The notes beneath the pieces are model-generated. The model did not search any database and was not told the DNA's origin. It saw nothing but the letters and a program-made list of their open reading frames with translations. DNA of 64,000 nucleotides, taken from contig NZ_JANHJQ010000001.1 of assembly GCF_024609785.1 (NCBI RefSeq), forward strand, positions 1-64,000, given 5' to 3'. Position 1 is the stretch's first letter, and the number at the start of each line of letters is the position of its first letter. This document shows positions 46,624 to 56,127 of the stretch, in pieces. This DNA comes from Pseudalkalibacillus decolorationis. Its GTDB lineage: Bacteria; Bacillota; Bacilli; Bacillales; Fictibacillaceae. A program made the translations under genes and the position numbers.

Positions 46624-47063
46624 TGCATCATAACCTCCTTGTGCTTAGATGCTACAACTATAATTTTTTGTGTATTTATTAACTCTCAAACGCTTCACTC
46701 GTTTTCACATGATTGTTATCTTACTCTCTTTTGTTGTATATTTCAAGTGAAAAAAGACTAATTTCAAATAATTGTAAAGAGATTGTAAAGGATATTTGTT
46801 AGATGTAAATGATTAATCCCCTATGTAAACAAGCTCTAAACCTATAGACGTATAAATAAGATAAAAGGTTTCATACTTTTGACAAGATATCTATAATTCA
46901 CACTTTCTTCACATTTCCCAATGGAACCTTTCATTTATTCAGGACTTGTAACTCGTTACCTTTTTACCAGTAATTTAATGGTTCATTGCTTGTACGAATT
47001 CAATCTAAGTAAATCTTCGAATAGATTATTCGCAATTATAGTGGTTTTTACGTACATCTAAAT
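46624..47063. other. Intergenic stretch upstream of the ltaS-like gene
   Basis: About 440 nt, AT-rich. It should hold the ltaS promoter: on the minus strand TTGTCA and TATCTT are 16 nt apart near 46870-46895. No gene, repeat copy or riboswitch was recognised. Confidence 0.45.
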
Positions 47064-48029
47064 TCAGGATATGTTTTCTTTCACAAGCCACGCTGCACCA
47101 ATTATACCTGCATCATTACCCAGACTCGCTATCACCAGTTCAGCTTTATCTCTTACACGTGGCAGTGCAAATTGATTAAATACTTCTTGTAGTGGTTCAA
47201 GCAATCGCTCCCCTGCTTTAGATACTCCACCACCAATGACTATTTTTGATGGGTTCAGTGCATTTGCAAGGTTCGCAATTGTTAATCCAAGATGTAGAGA
47301 CACAAATTGGACGACATCAACCGCCCATTGATCCTCTTTACTTGCACATTCAAAAACATCCTTAGACGTCAAACTCCTATTTATATCGTACGTTTGATTT
47401 AAAAGACTCTCAGGGTATTTACTTAGCCCTTCCGTTGCAATTCGAACAATACCTGTTGCTGATGCAATTGTTTCTACACAACCCGTTTTTCCGCAATTAC
47501 AAGGTGCACCGCCCTGTGGAACAGCTGTCATATGGCCAATCTCGCCTGCCATCCCATTGGCTCCGTGAAGAATCATTCCATTGGAAATAATACCTCCGCC
47601 AACACCAGTACCAAGTGTTACACAAATCAAGTCGTCAGATCTGTTTCCAGAACCTTTCCACATCTCACCTAGTGCTGCTATATTCGCATCGTTATCAATA
47701 TACACAGGTAGTCCGGATTTAAGTTCCAAATCGTCTTTCAAAGGATAGTTTTCCCATCCCAAATTAACAGCATTATAAATAAATCCTGTTTTCATATTAA
47801 TAAAACCAGGTGCACCCATCCCAATCCCTGCGAAGGTGTCATATGGAATGTTCAACTGTAAGGAATGATCACGAATTGAGTTGGCGATATCATTACTAAT
47901 TTGTTTACCTTTTTCACTCGTATCGGTAGGGATATACCACTGTTCCCGTATCTGACCATTCATATTTATAAAAGCCATTTTTATCGTGGTACCGCCTATG
48001 TCAACGCCAATTAATAATTTCTGTTTCAT
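47064..48029 (-). CDS. glcK: ROK-family glucokinase
   Basis: Phosphorylates glucose at O6. The 321-residue product has the ATP loop VDIGGTTIKMAF, the sugar-binding EIGH (AGEIGHMT) and the ROK zinc site CNCGKTGCVE. The length and the yqgQ-glcK pair match B. subtilis GlcK. It follows yqgQ by 24 nt. Confidence 0.95.
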   Translation of the reverse strand: MKQKLLIGVDIGGTTIKMAFINMNGQIREQWYIPTDTSEKGKQISNDIANSIRDHSLQLNIPYDTFAGIGMGAPGFINMKTGFIYNAVNLGWENYPLKDDLELKSGLPVYIDNDANIAALGEMWKGSGNRSDDLICVTLGTGVGGGIISNGMILHGANGMAGEIGHMTAVPQGGAPCNCGKTGCVETIASATGIVRIATEGLSKYPESLLNQTYDINRSLTSKDVFECASKEDQWAVDVVQFVSLHLGLTIANLANALNPSKIVIGGGVSKAGERLLEPLQEVFNQFALPRVRDKAELVIASLGNDAGIIGAAWLVKENIS

Positions 48030-48053
48030 CTTGTATTCATCCTTAGTTTCTAT

Positions 48054-48260
48054 TTATTCTTTCGGACATTTTCTTAATTCGCCCCGTAAAATCAATAAGG
48101 CACTCATGTATTGAGTACGATCGAGTAGACCATTTTGGAATAACTCTTGTATTTCATCATGCATTAGCTCAAGGTCTGCCTTTCGATTCCCCGTATAAAT
48201 AAAGGAGCCAAACCTTTTTAGTTCCTGTTGAACGTCATATAATGTCTTCATATTTTTCAC
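48054..48260 (-). CDS. yqgQ: DUF910 protein YqgQ
   Basis: A 68-residue helical protein (LYDVQQELKRFGSFIYTGNR, ELFQNGLLD) typical of the YqgQ family. A three-helix fold of unknown function, cotranscribed with glcK. Confidence 0.92.
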   Translation of the reverse strand: MKNMKTLYDVQQELKRFGSFIYTGNRKADLELMHDEIQELFQNGLLDRTQYMSALLILRGELRKCPKE

Positions 48261-48305
48261 CTTTTGCCATTATATCATTGTTCTTATAAAAATATGAATC
48301 AAAAA

Positions 48306-48510
48306 GAAAAGCGGAAGCGCCCTGGTTAGCCACGAAAGTCACTGGAAGGCTACTGAGGAGGCTCGGTCCAAACAAGTTCGGCCCTGCGTGGGAATACACA
48401 GGATGCAAATCAGTGTGTTGCCGCCGGAAGGGGACTGAAGTGATCCGAGTGGCTGGGCGCTGGAGCTAGACATTACATCTATGCAGCAAATTTTTATACT
48501 TTCTTTACGT
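48306..48510 (+). repeat. Family B intergenic repeat, long form (copy 5)
   Basis: AAAAGCGGAAGCGCCC to GGGCGCTGGAGCTAGAC and the tail TATACTTTCTTTACGT. GCCAC pairs with GTGGC. The internal long-form segment is present. Confidence 0.87.
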
Positions 48511-48516
48511 AAAAGA

Positions 48517-48541
48517 AAAAGCTGCCGATTTGGCAGCTTTT
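48517..48541 (-). terminator. Terminator of spoVAF
   Basis: AAAAGCTGCC pairs with GGCAGCTTTT, with T's following on the minus strand. It overlaps the spoVAF stop region. Confidence 0.88.
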
Positions 48542-50000
48542 AACGATCTGGATCTTTTGTATGCAGAACTTTAGGTCTTCGATTTTTGAGAGGGATTGGT
48601 GAACGTATAAGAACATCACGAAATCCTCGATAAGAAAATGGGATGAACGGCCATAGATATGGAACATGAAATGACTTCAGTTTTGCGAGCATGATGATCC
48701 ATAGTGTTGTTAATATAAAATAGCCTGGTACCCCAAACAATGCAGCTGCAATTAACAAAGCAAGTCTTACAAGACGATTTGCGAGGCTCATCTCATATGT
48801 GGGTGTTGCAAATGTACCTATTGCTGCAATTGCAATATAGAGTATGACCTCATTAATAAATAGACCGACCTCAACTGCAACCTGCCCAATTAGGATTGCC
48901 GCTACTAATCCAAGAGCAGTTGCTAATGAAGATGGGATATGAACGGTTGCCATTCGTAGTATATCAAGACCTATCTCAATCAAGAAAAACTGAAGAAAGA
49001 GTGGAATTTCTCCAAACTTTTCTGGACCGATAAATTTCATTTGCTCCGGCAATAATTCAGGATTTGTAGCCATAATGTACCACAATGGTAAAGAGAAGAT
49101 CGATAGGAAAACAGCAAAGAACCGAACCAATCGTAAATAGGCACCGACAACCGGCTTCTCACGATATTCCTCCATATGCTGAAGGTGATGCCAAAAAGTA
49201 GCTGGTGTAATTAAGACACTTGGAGAGCCGTCAACATATACGAGAACATGACCTTCATATAAGTGAACCGCTGCTGTATCTGGTCTTTCTGTATATCGTA
49301 CAAGAGGGTAAGGGTTCCAATGTCTGCCGCAAATAAATTCTTCAATTGTTTTTTCACCCATTGGCAACCCATCTGTATCAATTTTTGAAATAGAATCTTT
49401 TATTTTTTTGACGATATGAGGGTCTGCAATGTCCTCAATGTAAGAGATACAAATATCAGTTTGTGAACGTCTTCCTACACTCATGTATTCCATGCGAAGT
49501 GATCGATCTCGTATTCTCCTTCGTGTAAGAGCGGTATTAAAAATGATTGTTTCAACAAATCCATCTCTCGCTCCACGTACCACCCGTTCGAGATCTGGTT
49601 CTTCTGGACTACGGACAGGGTACGTTCTAGCATCTAGGATAATAACTGTATCTACACCATCAACGATAAGCATCGTAGGACCACCAAGTGAAAAGTCAAT
49701 TGCCTTTTCAAGATCTTTTTCTTTACTTATCTCCATGTAAGGAAGGTATGTTTTCATCAATCTAGTTAGTGGATCAGGTTCAAGCTGCTCAGGCTCAAGT
49801 TCGGCTAAAAGCTTCATCAAAAAATGCATGATCTCATCTTTCGTAAAGCCATCGATCATAAAAAGACTCATCCGTCTTCCTGCGTATTCTAGCTCCAGAT
49901 GGATTTGGTCAAAGCTAATACCGATACCTAATTCTTTTTTTACATATGTAATTGTAGCTTCATAATCCTTAATAGCTGGTACTTTTTTATGCTCAGACAT
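48540..50000 (-). CDS. spoVAF: Spore protein SpoVAF (GerA-A family)
   Basis: A 486-residue membrane protein of the GerAA/SpoVAF family. An N-terminal soluble domain (about 1-285) precedes four or five membrane segments with EIGLDILRMATVHIPSSLAT and VEVGLFINEVILYIAIAAIG. The overall similarity is to SpoVAF (493 residues in B. subtilis), an inner spore membrane protein that helps early germination. It stands alone, not in a spoVA operon. Confidence 0.85.
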   Translation of the reverse strand: MSEHKKVPAIKDYEATITYVKKELGIGISFDQIHLELEYAGRRMSLFMIDGFTKDEIMHFLMKLLAELEPEQLEPDPLTRLMKTYLPYMEISKEKDLEKAIDFSLGGPTMLIVDGVDTVIILDARTYPVRSPEEPDLERVVRGARDGFVETIIFNTALTRRRIRDRSLRMEYMSVGRRSQTDICISYIEDIADPHIVKKIKDSISKIDTDGLPMGEKTIEEFICGRHWNPYPLVRYTERPDTAAVHLYEGHVLVYVDGSPSVLITPATFWHHLQHMEEYREKPVVGAYLRLVRFFAVFLSIFSLPLWYIMATNPELLPEQMKFIGPEKFGEIPLFLQFFLIEIGLDILRMATVHIPSSLATALGLVAAILIGQVAVEVGLFINEVILYIAIAAIGTFATPTYEMSLANRLVRLALLIAAALFGVPGYFILTTLWIIMLAKLKSFHVPYLWPFIPFSYRGFRDVLIRSPIPLKNRRPKVLHTKDPDR

Positions 50001-50192
50001 ATAAAACCCATCCTTTCAGTTACCATCTTTAACCAATTTGGTTAATGGCATACTATAAGGAAGGGTCTTTTTTATAAAAGGGTAAGAAAGTTTAAAACTT
50101 TGTTATTCTGTCTAACGCTAGAAAGCAGGTTCTTGATCAGAAATATCCAACGCTTATCACACCTAAAACAGGGTGTCGTGTTTTCCTGAAAA

Positions 50193-51242
50193 TTATTTCA
50201 TTTCTGATTTTAAGTAGTGTTCGATTAACTTTCCTGTATGATATAAAGAGGTCTCATGTGTGCGCTCAAATGCATGGGAAGCATCGATTCCAGGTCCGAT
50301 TAATGCATGCTTAATATCGAAGCCCGCCCGAATTGCTGCAGATGCATCTGAACCATAGTAAGGATATATGTCTGTTTTGTACTCAACGTCATGTCTTATT
50401 GCAAGCTGTTCTAGATGCTTTCGCAGCTCGTAATGATAGGGGCCGCTTGAATCTTTTGCACAGATTGAGACGGTATATTCATCCGTAGCTTGTCCATCGC
50501 CAATTGCACCCATATCCACTGCAAGATACTCCTCCACCTCTTCAGGAATATTCGAGTTTCCACCGTAACCGATCTCTTCATTATTCGAAATTAGAAAGTG
50601 AGTTGTATGCGGAAGTTCATGTCCTTCATTTTTTAAGGCTTTTACCGCATCCATTAATAAGGCTACACTTGCTTTGTCATCAAGGTGACGGGATTTAATA
50701 TATCCACTCTCTGTTACCTCTACCCTAGGGTCAAAGGATACGAAGTCACCAACAGAGATTCCCAGATTCTTTACCTCTTCTTCACTAGAAGCACGTTCAT
50801 CAATACGAACCTCAATATTATTCTCATCCCGTTTAGCGTCACCCGCTTCCTTATAAACATGAACAGAAGTTTGATGCATTAAGATTGTACCTGAATACAC
50901 CTTACCTTCTGCCGTTTGGATTTGACAATACTCACCTTCAACATGGTTCCATCGAAATCCACCAATCATGGATAACTTAAGTCTACCGTTCGGCTTGATT
51001 TCTTTAACCATTGCGCCAAGTGTATCAACATGGGCCGTTAAAAAACGGTGCCTCTTCTTATTTTTACCCCCAATAGTAACTAGGAGTCCACCCTTACGAT
51101 TTCTCCTTGTTTCATATCCTAATTCATTGAAATATTCGCTCACATAATTAATAACTTTATCTGTATTGCCGGACGGGCTCGGAATCGATACGAGCTCCTT
51201 GATCAGGTTCATCACTTCATTCGTTTTGTTGTTATGATTCAT
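50193..51242 (-). CDS. M42-family metallopeptidase
   Basis: A glutamyl-aminopeptidase/YsdC-like enzyme of 349 residues starting at the ATG at 51242 behind AAAGGGGAAGGG. The longer frame to 51353 would run into the divergent gene. The metal ligands lie in TAHVDTLGAMV, RHLDDKASVALL, NNEEIGYGG and AVDMGAIGDG. It makes large tetrahedral aminopeptidase complexes in this family. Confidence 0.9.
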   Translation of the reverse strand: MNHNNKTNEVMNLIKELVSIPSPSGNTDKVINYVSEYFNELGYETRRNRKGGLLVTIGGKNKKRHRFLTAHVDTLGAMVKEIKPNGRLKLSMIGGFRWNHVEGEYCQIQTAEGKVYSGTILMHQTSVHVYKEAGDAKRDENNIEVRIDERASSEEEVKNLGISVGDFVSFDPRVEVTESGYIKSRHLDDKASVALLMDAVKALKNEGHELPHTTHFLISNNEEIGYGGNSNIPEEVEEYLAVDMGAIGDGQATDEYTVSICAKDSSGPYHYELRKHLEQLAIRHDVEYKTDIYPYYGSDASAAIRAGFDIKHALIGPGIDASHAFERTHETSLYHTGKLIEHYLKSEMK

Positions 51243-51337
51243 TTCCCTTCCCCTTTCGATTATAAAAATCTCTTCTAATTCCCCCACGTAAAACATATCG
51301 TAGTAATGATAGTCTGTCCCATGGGGGTTAAGAATGT

Positions 51338-52210
51338 ATGAAAAAGCTAGCAATCATTGCAGGAATTCTGGTCACAATAATTGGAGTTTTTCTCTATTTC
51401 CATGATAACCAAAATAACAAAATAAAGGAAAGTATTATCTTCTTTCCGATTGATTCTTCTGTAACGTTTACCTCAGCCTCTACAACCCTAAAGTTACTAG
51501 AAGAAGAGGATGAGGATGAATATTCAATTCGTTGGAAAGTCAATTCAACAATAGGGAAAGATGCGTATTTACGTCAGGATATCTCTCTTCTCTTTGAGGA
51601 TGGACGATTGAAGGAAACCTCATCAAGATGGACGGAAGATACCGATAAAATTGAACAGGAAAAAACGATGATGAGTGAAGATAGTGGGCATTTCGAGGCA
51701 ATTAGCTTTCACCATGCAGAACTTCATTATCCAAATGATGTGATTAAAAGTGCACAAACGATGAGCTATGATCAGCTTTATGTAATCGATACACCTCTTC
51801 AACCGTTAGAGTCCTTTAAAACACCTGAAACTGTAGAGGACAAAGATAACAAAAAAATATTAGATCATGCTACTGACCAACAGCTTAAAATGGTTTGGGA
51901 TTCCTTAATTAACTATTACAACATCCCAACCGATGAGTATTTTATGATTCCTTTTACGCAACTCGTTATGTATACCAATCACTCACTTCCTGGTTTATCA
52001 AAAGAAAAAACCGACAAGGTCGTCGGTGGATTGTGGGAAGGCATTTATAAAAATTATTTTCTTGGTGTGAAATATGAAGGACATATTGAATCTCCTATTG
52101 GAAGCACCATGCCATTACTACTCTTTCACAAAAATATGAGCCACCTAATCTTCCTTTCAAAAACGGCATCGGGTAAAGAGGTTCAATTCATCCAATTCAT
52201 TGACCCTTAA
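51338..52210 (+). CDS. Membrane-anchored protein of unknown function
   Basis: A 290-residue protein with an uncleaved N-terminal anchor (KKLAIIAGILVTIIGVFLYF) and a long extracellular domain rich in acidic residues (LLEEEDEDEY). GGGGG precedes the ATG. I do not recognise the family. It is divergent from the M42 gene and followed at once by a family A repeat. Confidence 0.7.
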   Translation: MKKLAIIAGILVTIIGVFLYFHDNQNNKIKESIIFFPIDSSVTFTSASTTLKLLEEEDEDEYSIRWKVNSTIGKDAYLRQDISLLFEDGRLKETSSRWTEDTDKIEQEKTMMSEDSGHFEAISFHHAELHYPNDVIKSAQTMSYDQLYVIDTPLQPLESFKTPETVEDKDNKKILDHATDQQLKMVWDSLINYYNIPTDEYFMIPFTQLVMYTNHSLPGLSKEKTDKVVGGLWEGIYKNYFLGVKYEGHIESPIGSTMPLLLFHKNMSHLIFLSKTASGKEVQFIQFIDP

Positions 52211-52303
52211 AGAAAACTTGGCTAGCGCCAAGCCTTAGCGCCGGCGATCTCCTTAGTTGCGCTTATACTATAGAAAGTATTTTTATACTTTCTTAACGTG
52301 TAA
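52209..52303 (+). repeat. Family A intergenic repeat (copy 5)
   Basis: Complete copy overlapping the stop codon of the preceding gene: CTTGGCtagCGCCAAG, CCTTAGCGCCGGCGATCTCC, the GAAAGTAT..ATACTTTC hairpin and TTAACGTGTAAG. It is almost identical to copy 3. Confidence 0.88.
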
Positions 52304-52363
52304 GAAAAAAGTGAATACGTTGATGAAGGTAATTAGGAAAAGGATAATTGTTCCATAAATCCA

Positions 52364-52540
52364 TCAAAAGAGATCTTGGACCATTTTCCCCCTAATACCC
52401 GGAATCCGCATTAAGCCTCTAACGGCTACTGTTCTCAGCAGTCGCATACCCAGAATCATATTTAACAAACGATAACGGTTTTGATACGCAAAAACAGTTA
52501 CAACTAACACTGCAACCCATTTAATTAAACCAAACTTCAT
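52364..52540 (-). CDS. Small basic membrane protein, possibly YqgO-like
   Basis: A 58-residue protein from the ATG at 52540 behind AAAGGTGGG. One hydrophobic segment (about 6-16) is followed by a basic, amphipathic region (YRLLNMILGMRLLRTVAVRG). In B. subtilis yqgO lies in this stretch between gluP and yqgN, so it could be a YqgO homologue. That rests on position only. Confidence 0.6.
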   Translation of the reverse strand: MKFGLIKWVAVLVVTVFAYQNRYRLLNMILGMRLLRTVAVRGLMRIPGIRGKMVQDLF

Positions 52541-52589
52541 TAATACTCCCACCTTTCTATCCTTACTATCTGATAATCAGGTTAGGAAT

Positions 52590-52634
52590 ATACATTACAT
52601 CTATGCAACCGAAATTTTATACTTTCTTAACGTA
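52590..52634 (+). repeat. Solo 3' end of a family B repeat
   Basis: TACATTACATCTATGCAACC, then TTTTATACTTTCTTAACGT, equals the tail of family B copies without the hairpin part. It lies in the leader of the small gene at 52364-52540. Confidence 0.7.
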
Positions 52635-52638
52635 GAAC

Positions 52639-52686
52639 TAAAAAGGATCAACCTCCCAAAAATCCTTCTCTTAGGGGTCAATCCTA
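52639..52686 (-). terminator. Probable terminator of the antiporter gene
   Basis: AGGAT..ACC pairs with GGT..ATCCT followed by TTTTTAG on the minus strand. The stem is imperfect. Confidence 0.5.
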
Positions 52687-52697
52687 ATTACAAGTAT

Positions 52698-54071
52698 TTA
52701 CTTTGTGGATACATTTGTTCCAATTCCAATATAACCGAACAAGATTGTAAAAATCGGAGACAAGTAAAGAAAGAACACATATGGTAAATAAGAGAGAACA
52801 CTTATTTCAAGGGTGGAAGCAAAAAAGGCACCACTAACCCCCCATGGGATAAGAGGGTTCACGAGTGTTCCCGCATCTTCTAGCGTACGGGAAAGGTTTG
52901 GGAGACCTAATTTCTCCTTTTCAAACTTGGCTTTAAACGTTTGACCTGGAATAAGAATTGACAGGTATTGTTCTCCTGTCAGAACGTTCACACCGATCGA
53001 GGATAAAGCTGTTGTAGCGATCGTATTTCCCATTCCTTTTATTCTATTTTCAAGAGTATCCATGAGCGTTTTTAATATACCAACTGATTGTACAAGTCCT
53101 CCAAGTGCCAAGGCAATCCAGATTAATGAGATTGACCACATCATCGACTGAATTCCGCCACGATTCACAATTTCATTAACTATTTTGTCATCTGAATTTC
53201 CCTCAAATCCATTTTGTAGCATACTTAATATTTCAGCTATAGAAGACTGACCTTGTACAATTAGAACCGTCGCTATTCCAGTAATAACACCAATCATTAA
53301 TGCAGGTAGTGTAGGCACTCTCTTCACAGCGAGTATAATGACGATCAGGGGTGAGATAAGTGTCCAACCGCTTATCTTAAAAAACTCCTGAAGGCTGTCT
53401 TGAACTGTTTCAATAGTAGATAAAGATCCAGACACTCCTGATCCACTGCCAATTACGATGAATATGATAAACGTTAATAGCAATGCAGGAATTGTAGTCC
53501 ACATTAAGTGTTGGATGTGACGGAATAGTTGAACCCCAGCTACAGCTGGAGCGAAATTTGTCGTGTCTGATAAAGGAGACATCTTATCTCCAAAACAGGC
53601 TCCGCATATAATTGCACCAGCAGCTAGACCCGGATGAATCCCAAGGCTTGCTGAAAGTCCCATTAACGCAACCCCTACGGTACCGATTGTCGTAAAGGAA
53701 CTTCCTGTAAAGGTTGATACAATAATCGTTACCGCAAGAGCACTAATTGTAAACCATTCTGCAGATATAAACGAGGTACCAAAATAAAGCAGTGTCGGAA
53801 CTGTTCCACTCATCATCCAAGTTCCAATCAGCATACCAATCACCATTAGAATGAGCACTGGTTTAATACCTATCGTAATTCCTTGAACAATTCCCTTCTC
53901 CATCACTTCCCATTTGAAGCCAAATAATAGCGCTAAAAGTGAGATAAGCACCAATGAAATAAGAAGGGGGATATGTGGCTCCGTTTTAAGTACGAGCATC
54001 GAATATAAAATAGTTCCCATAATCAAGAATAACGTTAATAACGAAAATGTGAGTTGCTTCTTAGTTGTCAT
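52698..54071 (-). CDS. nhaC: NhaC-family Na+/H+ antiporter
   Basis: A 457-residue antiporter with about 11 membrane helices. GACFGDKMSPLSDTTNFAPA near residue 156 is the typical NhaC motif, and NPLIPWGVSGAFFA near residue 408 is the second conserved block. It exports sodium at alkaline pH. A terminator lies downstream and no partner gene is near. Confidence 0.92.
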   Translation of the reverse strand: MTTKKQLTFSLLTLFLIMGTILYSMLVLKTEPHIPLLISLVLISLLALLFGFKWEVMEKGIVQGITIGIKPVLILMVIGMLIGTWMMSGTVPTLLYFGTSFISAEWFTISALAVTIIVSTFTGSSFTTIGTVGVALMGLSASLGIHPGLAAGAIICGACFGDKMSPLSDTTNFAPAVAGVQLFRHIQHLMWTTIPALLLTFIIFIVIGSGSGVSGSLSTIETVQDSLQEFFKISGWTLISPLIVIILAVKRVPTLPALMIGVITGIATVLIVQGQSSIAEILSMLQNGFEGNSDDKIVNEIVNRGGIQSMMWSISLIWIALALGGLVQSVGILKTLMDTLENRIKGMGNTIATTALSSIGVNVLTGEQYLSILIPGQTFKAKFEKEKLGLPNLSRTLEDAGTLVNPLIPWGVSGAFFASTLEISVLSYLPYVFFLYLSPIFTILFGYIGIGTNVSTK

Positions 54072-54306
54072 CGTAATCCTCTCCAGTTCGCACCTACGTT
54101 TTTATGTTAATTTCTATTTTTTTTAATGCTTTTGTGCTTTTGTGCGTTTAAGTATAAATGCACCTTCTACTATAAGCCTGCCACCAAGATTCGTCAAGAT
54201 TTTTCCCGGATTTCGATTCGAGCTTAACTTAGTATTTTGAGCAAAAACTAAGTTGAAAATTAGTCAAAAGCACTTTATCGACGAAAATAAAATTCATATG
54301 GCGCGC

Positions 54307-54343
54307 AAAAAAAGATGATCCACTTGGGGAACATCTTTTTACT
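54307..54343 (-). terminator. Terminator of mobA
   Basis: AAAAAGATG pairs with CATCTTTTTTT around an 18-nt loop, eight nt past the mobA stop. The 280 nt from here to the antiporter gene hold nothing else that I can name. Confidence 0.75.
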
Positions 54344-54350
54344 TCTCATT

Positions 54351-54977
54351 TTAATTTAAATCATCAAACTGACTTTTAGTGATTTGCAGGTAATCTTTAG
54401 GGGTATTTACATTTTGAAATGCAGAAATTCGCCGTGGGGATTCAAACCTGATGTACATACAACTCAAATGATTAAGCAAGTCAGTCAACCGTCTTTTTTC
54501 ACTCGTTAAAAGATGGTAGATCACTCGTTTTGCAGAAGCTGGATAAATGGCCGCGAGAGGTTGGGTTCTTCCTTCGACCACAGGTACGATACAACTCTCT
54601 TCTAAAGCAAAGGGTTGTACCGCCTTAAGTAATTGTAAGGTCTCTGTATCCATTAACGGCATATCACAAGCAAGAACGATATAATGAGATGTGGTCACCT
54701 GATTCATTGCACTGAATATACCTGCTAAAGGCCCATGCCCTGCAAACTCCGGCTCATCCGTTATCATGAATCCCTTATACTCTTGACTCATCTGTAGTTG
54801 CAACGACGGATGTACGACAAGTATTTGTTTATCCACAATCGGTTGAAGAGAGCGTATGCTCCGTTTATAAAAAGGCTCTTCGTCAAGCGTTTCAAGTGCT
54901 TTTGGAGTCCCGTATCGTCTAGATTGTCCCCCTGCCAAAGTAATGCCTGTATATGTGTTTCTAGAAACTTTGTTCAT
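54351..54977 (-). CDS. mobA: Molybdenum cofactor guanylyltransferase MobA
   Basis: A 208-residue nucleotidyltransferase that adds GMP to molybdopterin. The N-terminal signature LAGGQSRRYGTPKALETL is clear, as are FAGHGPLAGIFSAM and ACDMPLMDTETL. No other molybdopterin gene is in the window. It follows yqgN by 21 nt. Confidence 0.9.
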   Translation of the reverse strand: MNKVSRNTYTGITLAGGQSRRYGTPKALETLDEEPFYKRSIRSLQPIVDKQILVVHPSLQLQMSQEYKGFMITDEPEFAGHGPLAGIFSAMNQVTTSHYIVLACDMPLMDTETLQLLKAVQPFALEESCIVPVVEGRTQPLAAIYPASAKRVIYHLLTSEKRRLTDLLNHLSCMYIRFESPRRISAFQNVNTPKDYLQITKSQFDDLN

Positions 54978-54998
54978 AAACGGCTCCTACCTCTTCTT

Positions 54999-55565
54999 TT
55001 ACTTTCGTACATATTTAACCTTATCAGGAAGTATTAAGCAATCAATAGGTAGGTCAAACGACTCTTTCGGTAAATCATGAACGAGCTGTATTGGGAGTAG
55101 CAATGATACGGTTCGATTAGAGTATCTCTGTAAATAGCGGTCGTAATAACCTCCACCAAAGCCAATACGGTAGCCACCTTGATCATATGCGAGACCAGGT
55201 ACAATTAGTAAATCAATTTGTTCGGGGAAAACAGGTTCTACCTTTTCAATAATTGGTTCTTTCAATCCATAATAAACGGTTTCTAACTGATCGAATGATT
55301 CTAGTTTGTGAAAGCTCATTGAAAAGTCTGAGGGATGACATTTCGGGACTGCCACAACCTTCCCATCTTCCCAAGCACGCCGAATGATAGAATATGTATC
55401 TATTTCTGTGCCACGGGATACAGTAACTCCGATCGTATGTGCAGCTTCCCACTCTTTTGTCGCAAATAATTTTCCTCTAATTTGTTCGGATAACTTCTCT
55501 TTATCCCGCTTTGGCATTTTTACGAGTTGCTTTTGAATGTTTTGGCGTATTTCTTTTTTCGTCAT
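54999..55565 (-). CDS. yqgN: 5-formyltetrahydrofolate cyclo-ligase YqgN
   Basis: Converts 5-formyl-THF with ATP to 5,10-methenyl-THF. The 188-residue product has LIVPGLAYDQGGYRIGFGGG and YYDRYL, the substrate-binding glycine loop. The position next to rpmG matches B. subtilis. Confidence 0.93.
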   Translation of the reverse strand: MTKKEIRQNIQKQLVKMPKRDKEKLSEQIRGKLFATKEWEAAHTIGVTVSRGTEIDTYSIIRRAWEDGKVVAVPKCHPSDFSMSFHKLESFDQLETVYYGLKEPIIEKVEPVFPEQIDLLIVPGLAYDQGGYRIGFGGGYYDRYLQRYSNRTVSLLLPIQLVHDLPKESFDLPIDCLILPDKVKYVRK

Positions 55566-55600
55566 AAAGGTTCTCCTTCTGCACTTGAAAAAAATGTATT

Positions 55601-55752
55601 AAGAAAAGCGCAAGCGCCCTGCTTAGCCACGAAGGTCACTGGAAGATCGACGAGGAGGCTGTTGCCGCCGCAGGAGGCCTGAAGTGATCCAAGTGGTTGG
55701 GCGCTGAAGCTGGACATTACATCCATGCCGCAAACTTTTATACTTTCTTTAC
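55601..55752 (+). repeat. Family B intergenic repeat, short form (copy 6)
   Basis: AAGAAAAGCGCAAGCGCCC to GGGCGCTGAAGCTGGAC, tail TATACTTTCTTTACT. GCCAC pairs with GTGGT. It fills the space between rpmG and yqgN. Confidence 0.87.
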
Positions 55753-55755
55753 TCA

Positions 55756-55788
55756 AGAAAAAAACAGCAGGAGTACTCCTACTGTTTT
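55756..55788 (-). terminator. Terminator of rpmG
   Basis: AACAGTAGGAG pairs with CTCCTGCTGTT, followed by TTTTTTCTTG on the minus strand. Confidence 0.88.
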
Positions 55789-55936
55789 ACTTTGTTTCGC
55801 GGTGTAGTGTGTGACGCTTCAATCTTGGGCTGTATTTCTTAAGCTCAATACGGTCAGTGTTTTTACGTTTGTTCTTTGAAGTGATGTAGTTACGGTCACC
55901 CGTTTCTGTGCAAGCTAATGTAACTTGTACGCGCAT
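55787..55936 (-). CDS. rpmG: 50S ribosomal protein L33, zinc-free type
   Basis: A 49-residue L33 found by hand: [20 protein letters not shown], then [19 protein letters not shown] and LHRETK. Of the four cysteines of the zinc-binding form only one is left (ACTETG; KKYSPRL in place of KKYCPRL). This is therefore the C-minus type used when zinc is short. The gene has a GGAGGG site and sits beside yqgN as rpmGA does in B. subtilis. Confidence 0.92.
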   Translation of the reverse strand: MRVQVTLACTETGDRNYITSKNKRKNTDRIELKKYSPRLKRHTLHRETK

Positions 55937-56127
55937 GTTCTTTCCCTCCAAACTATCTACAATGATTAAGCGCTACGAATCAACCACCACGCGGATGGAT
56001 GAGTGCTTAACATTTCGTTGATTTCGTCTAATTGTCAAATGACACCCCTGTATCATATCAAATATTCACCAAACAATCAAGATACTCTTTCTCTACTTTT
56101 AACGCTTTCTTGCATATCGCTGGGCTT

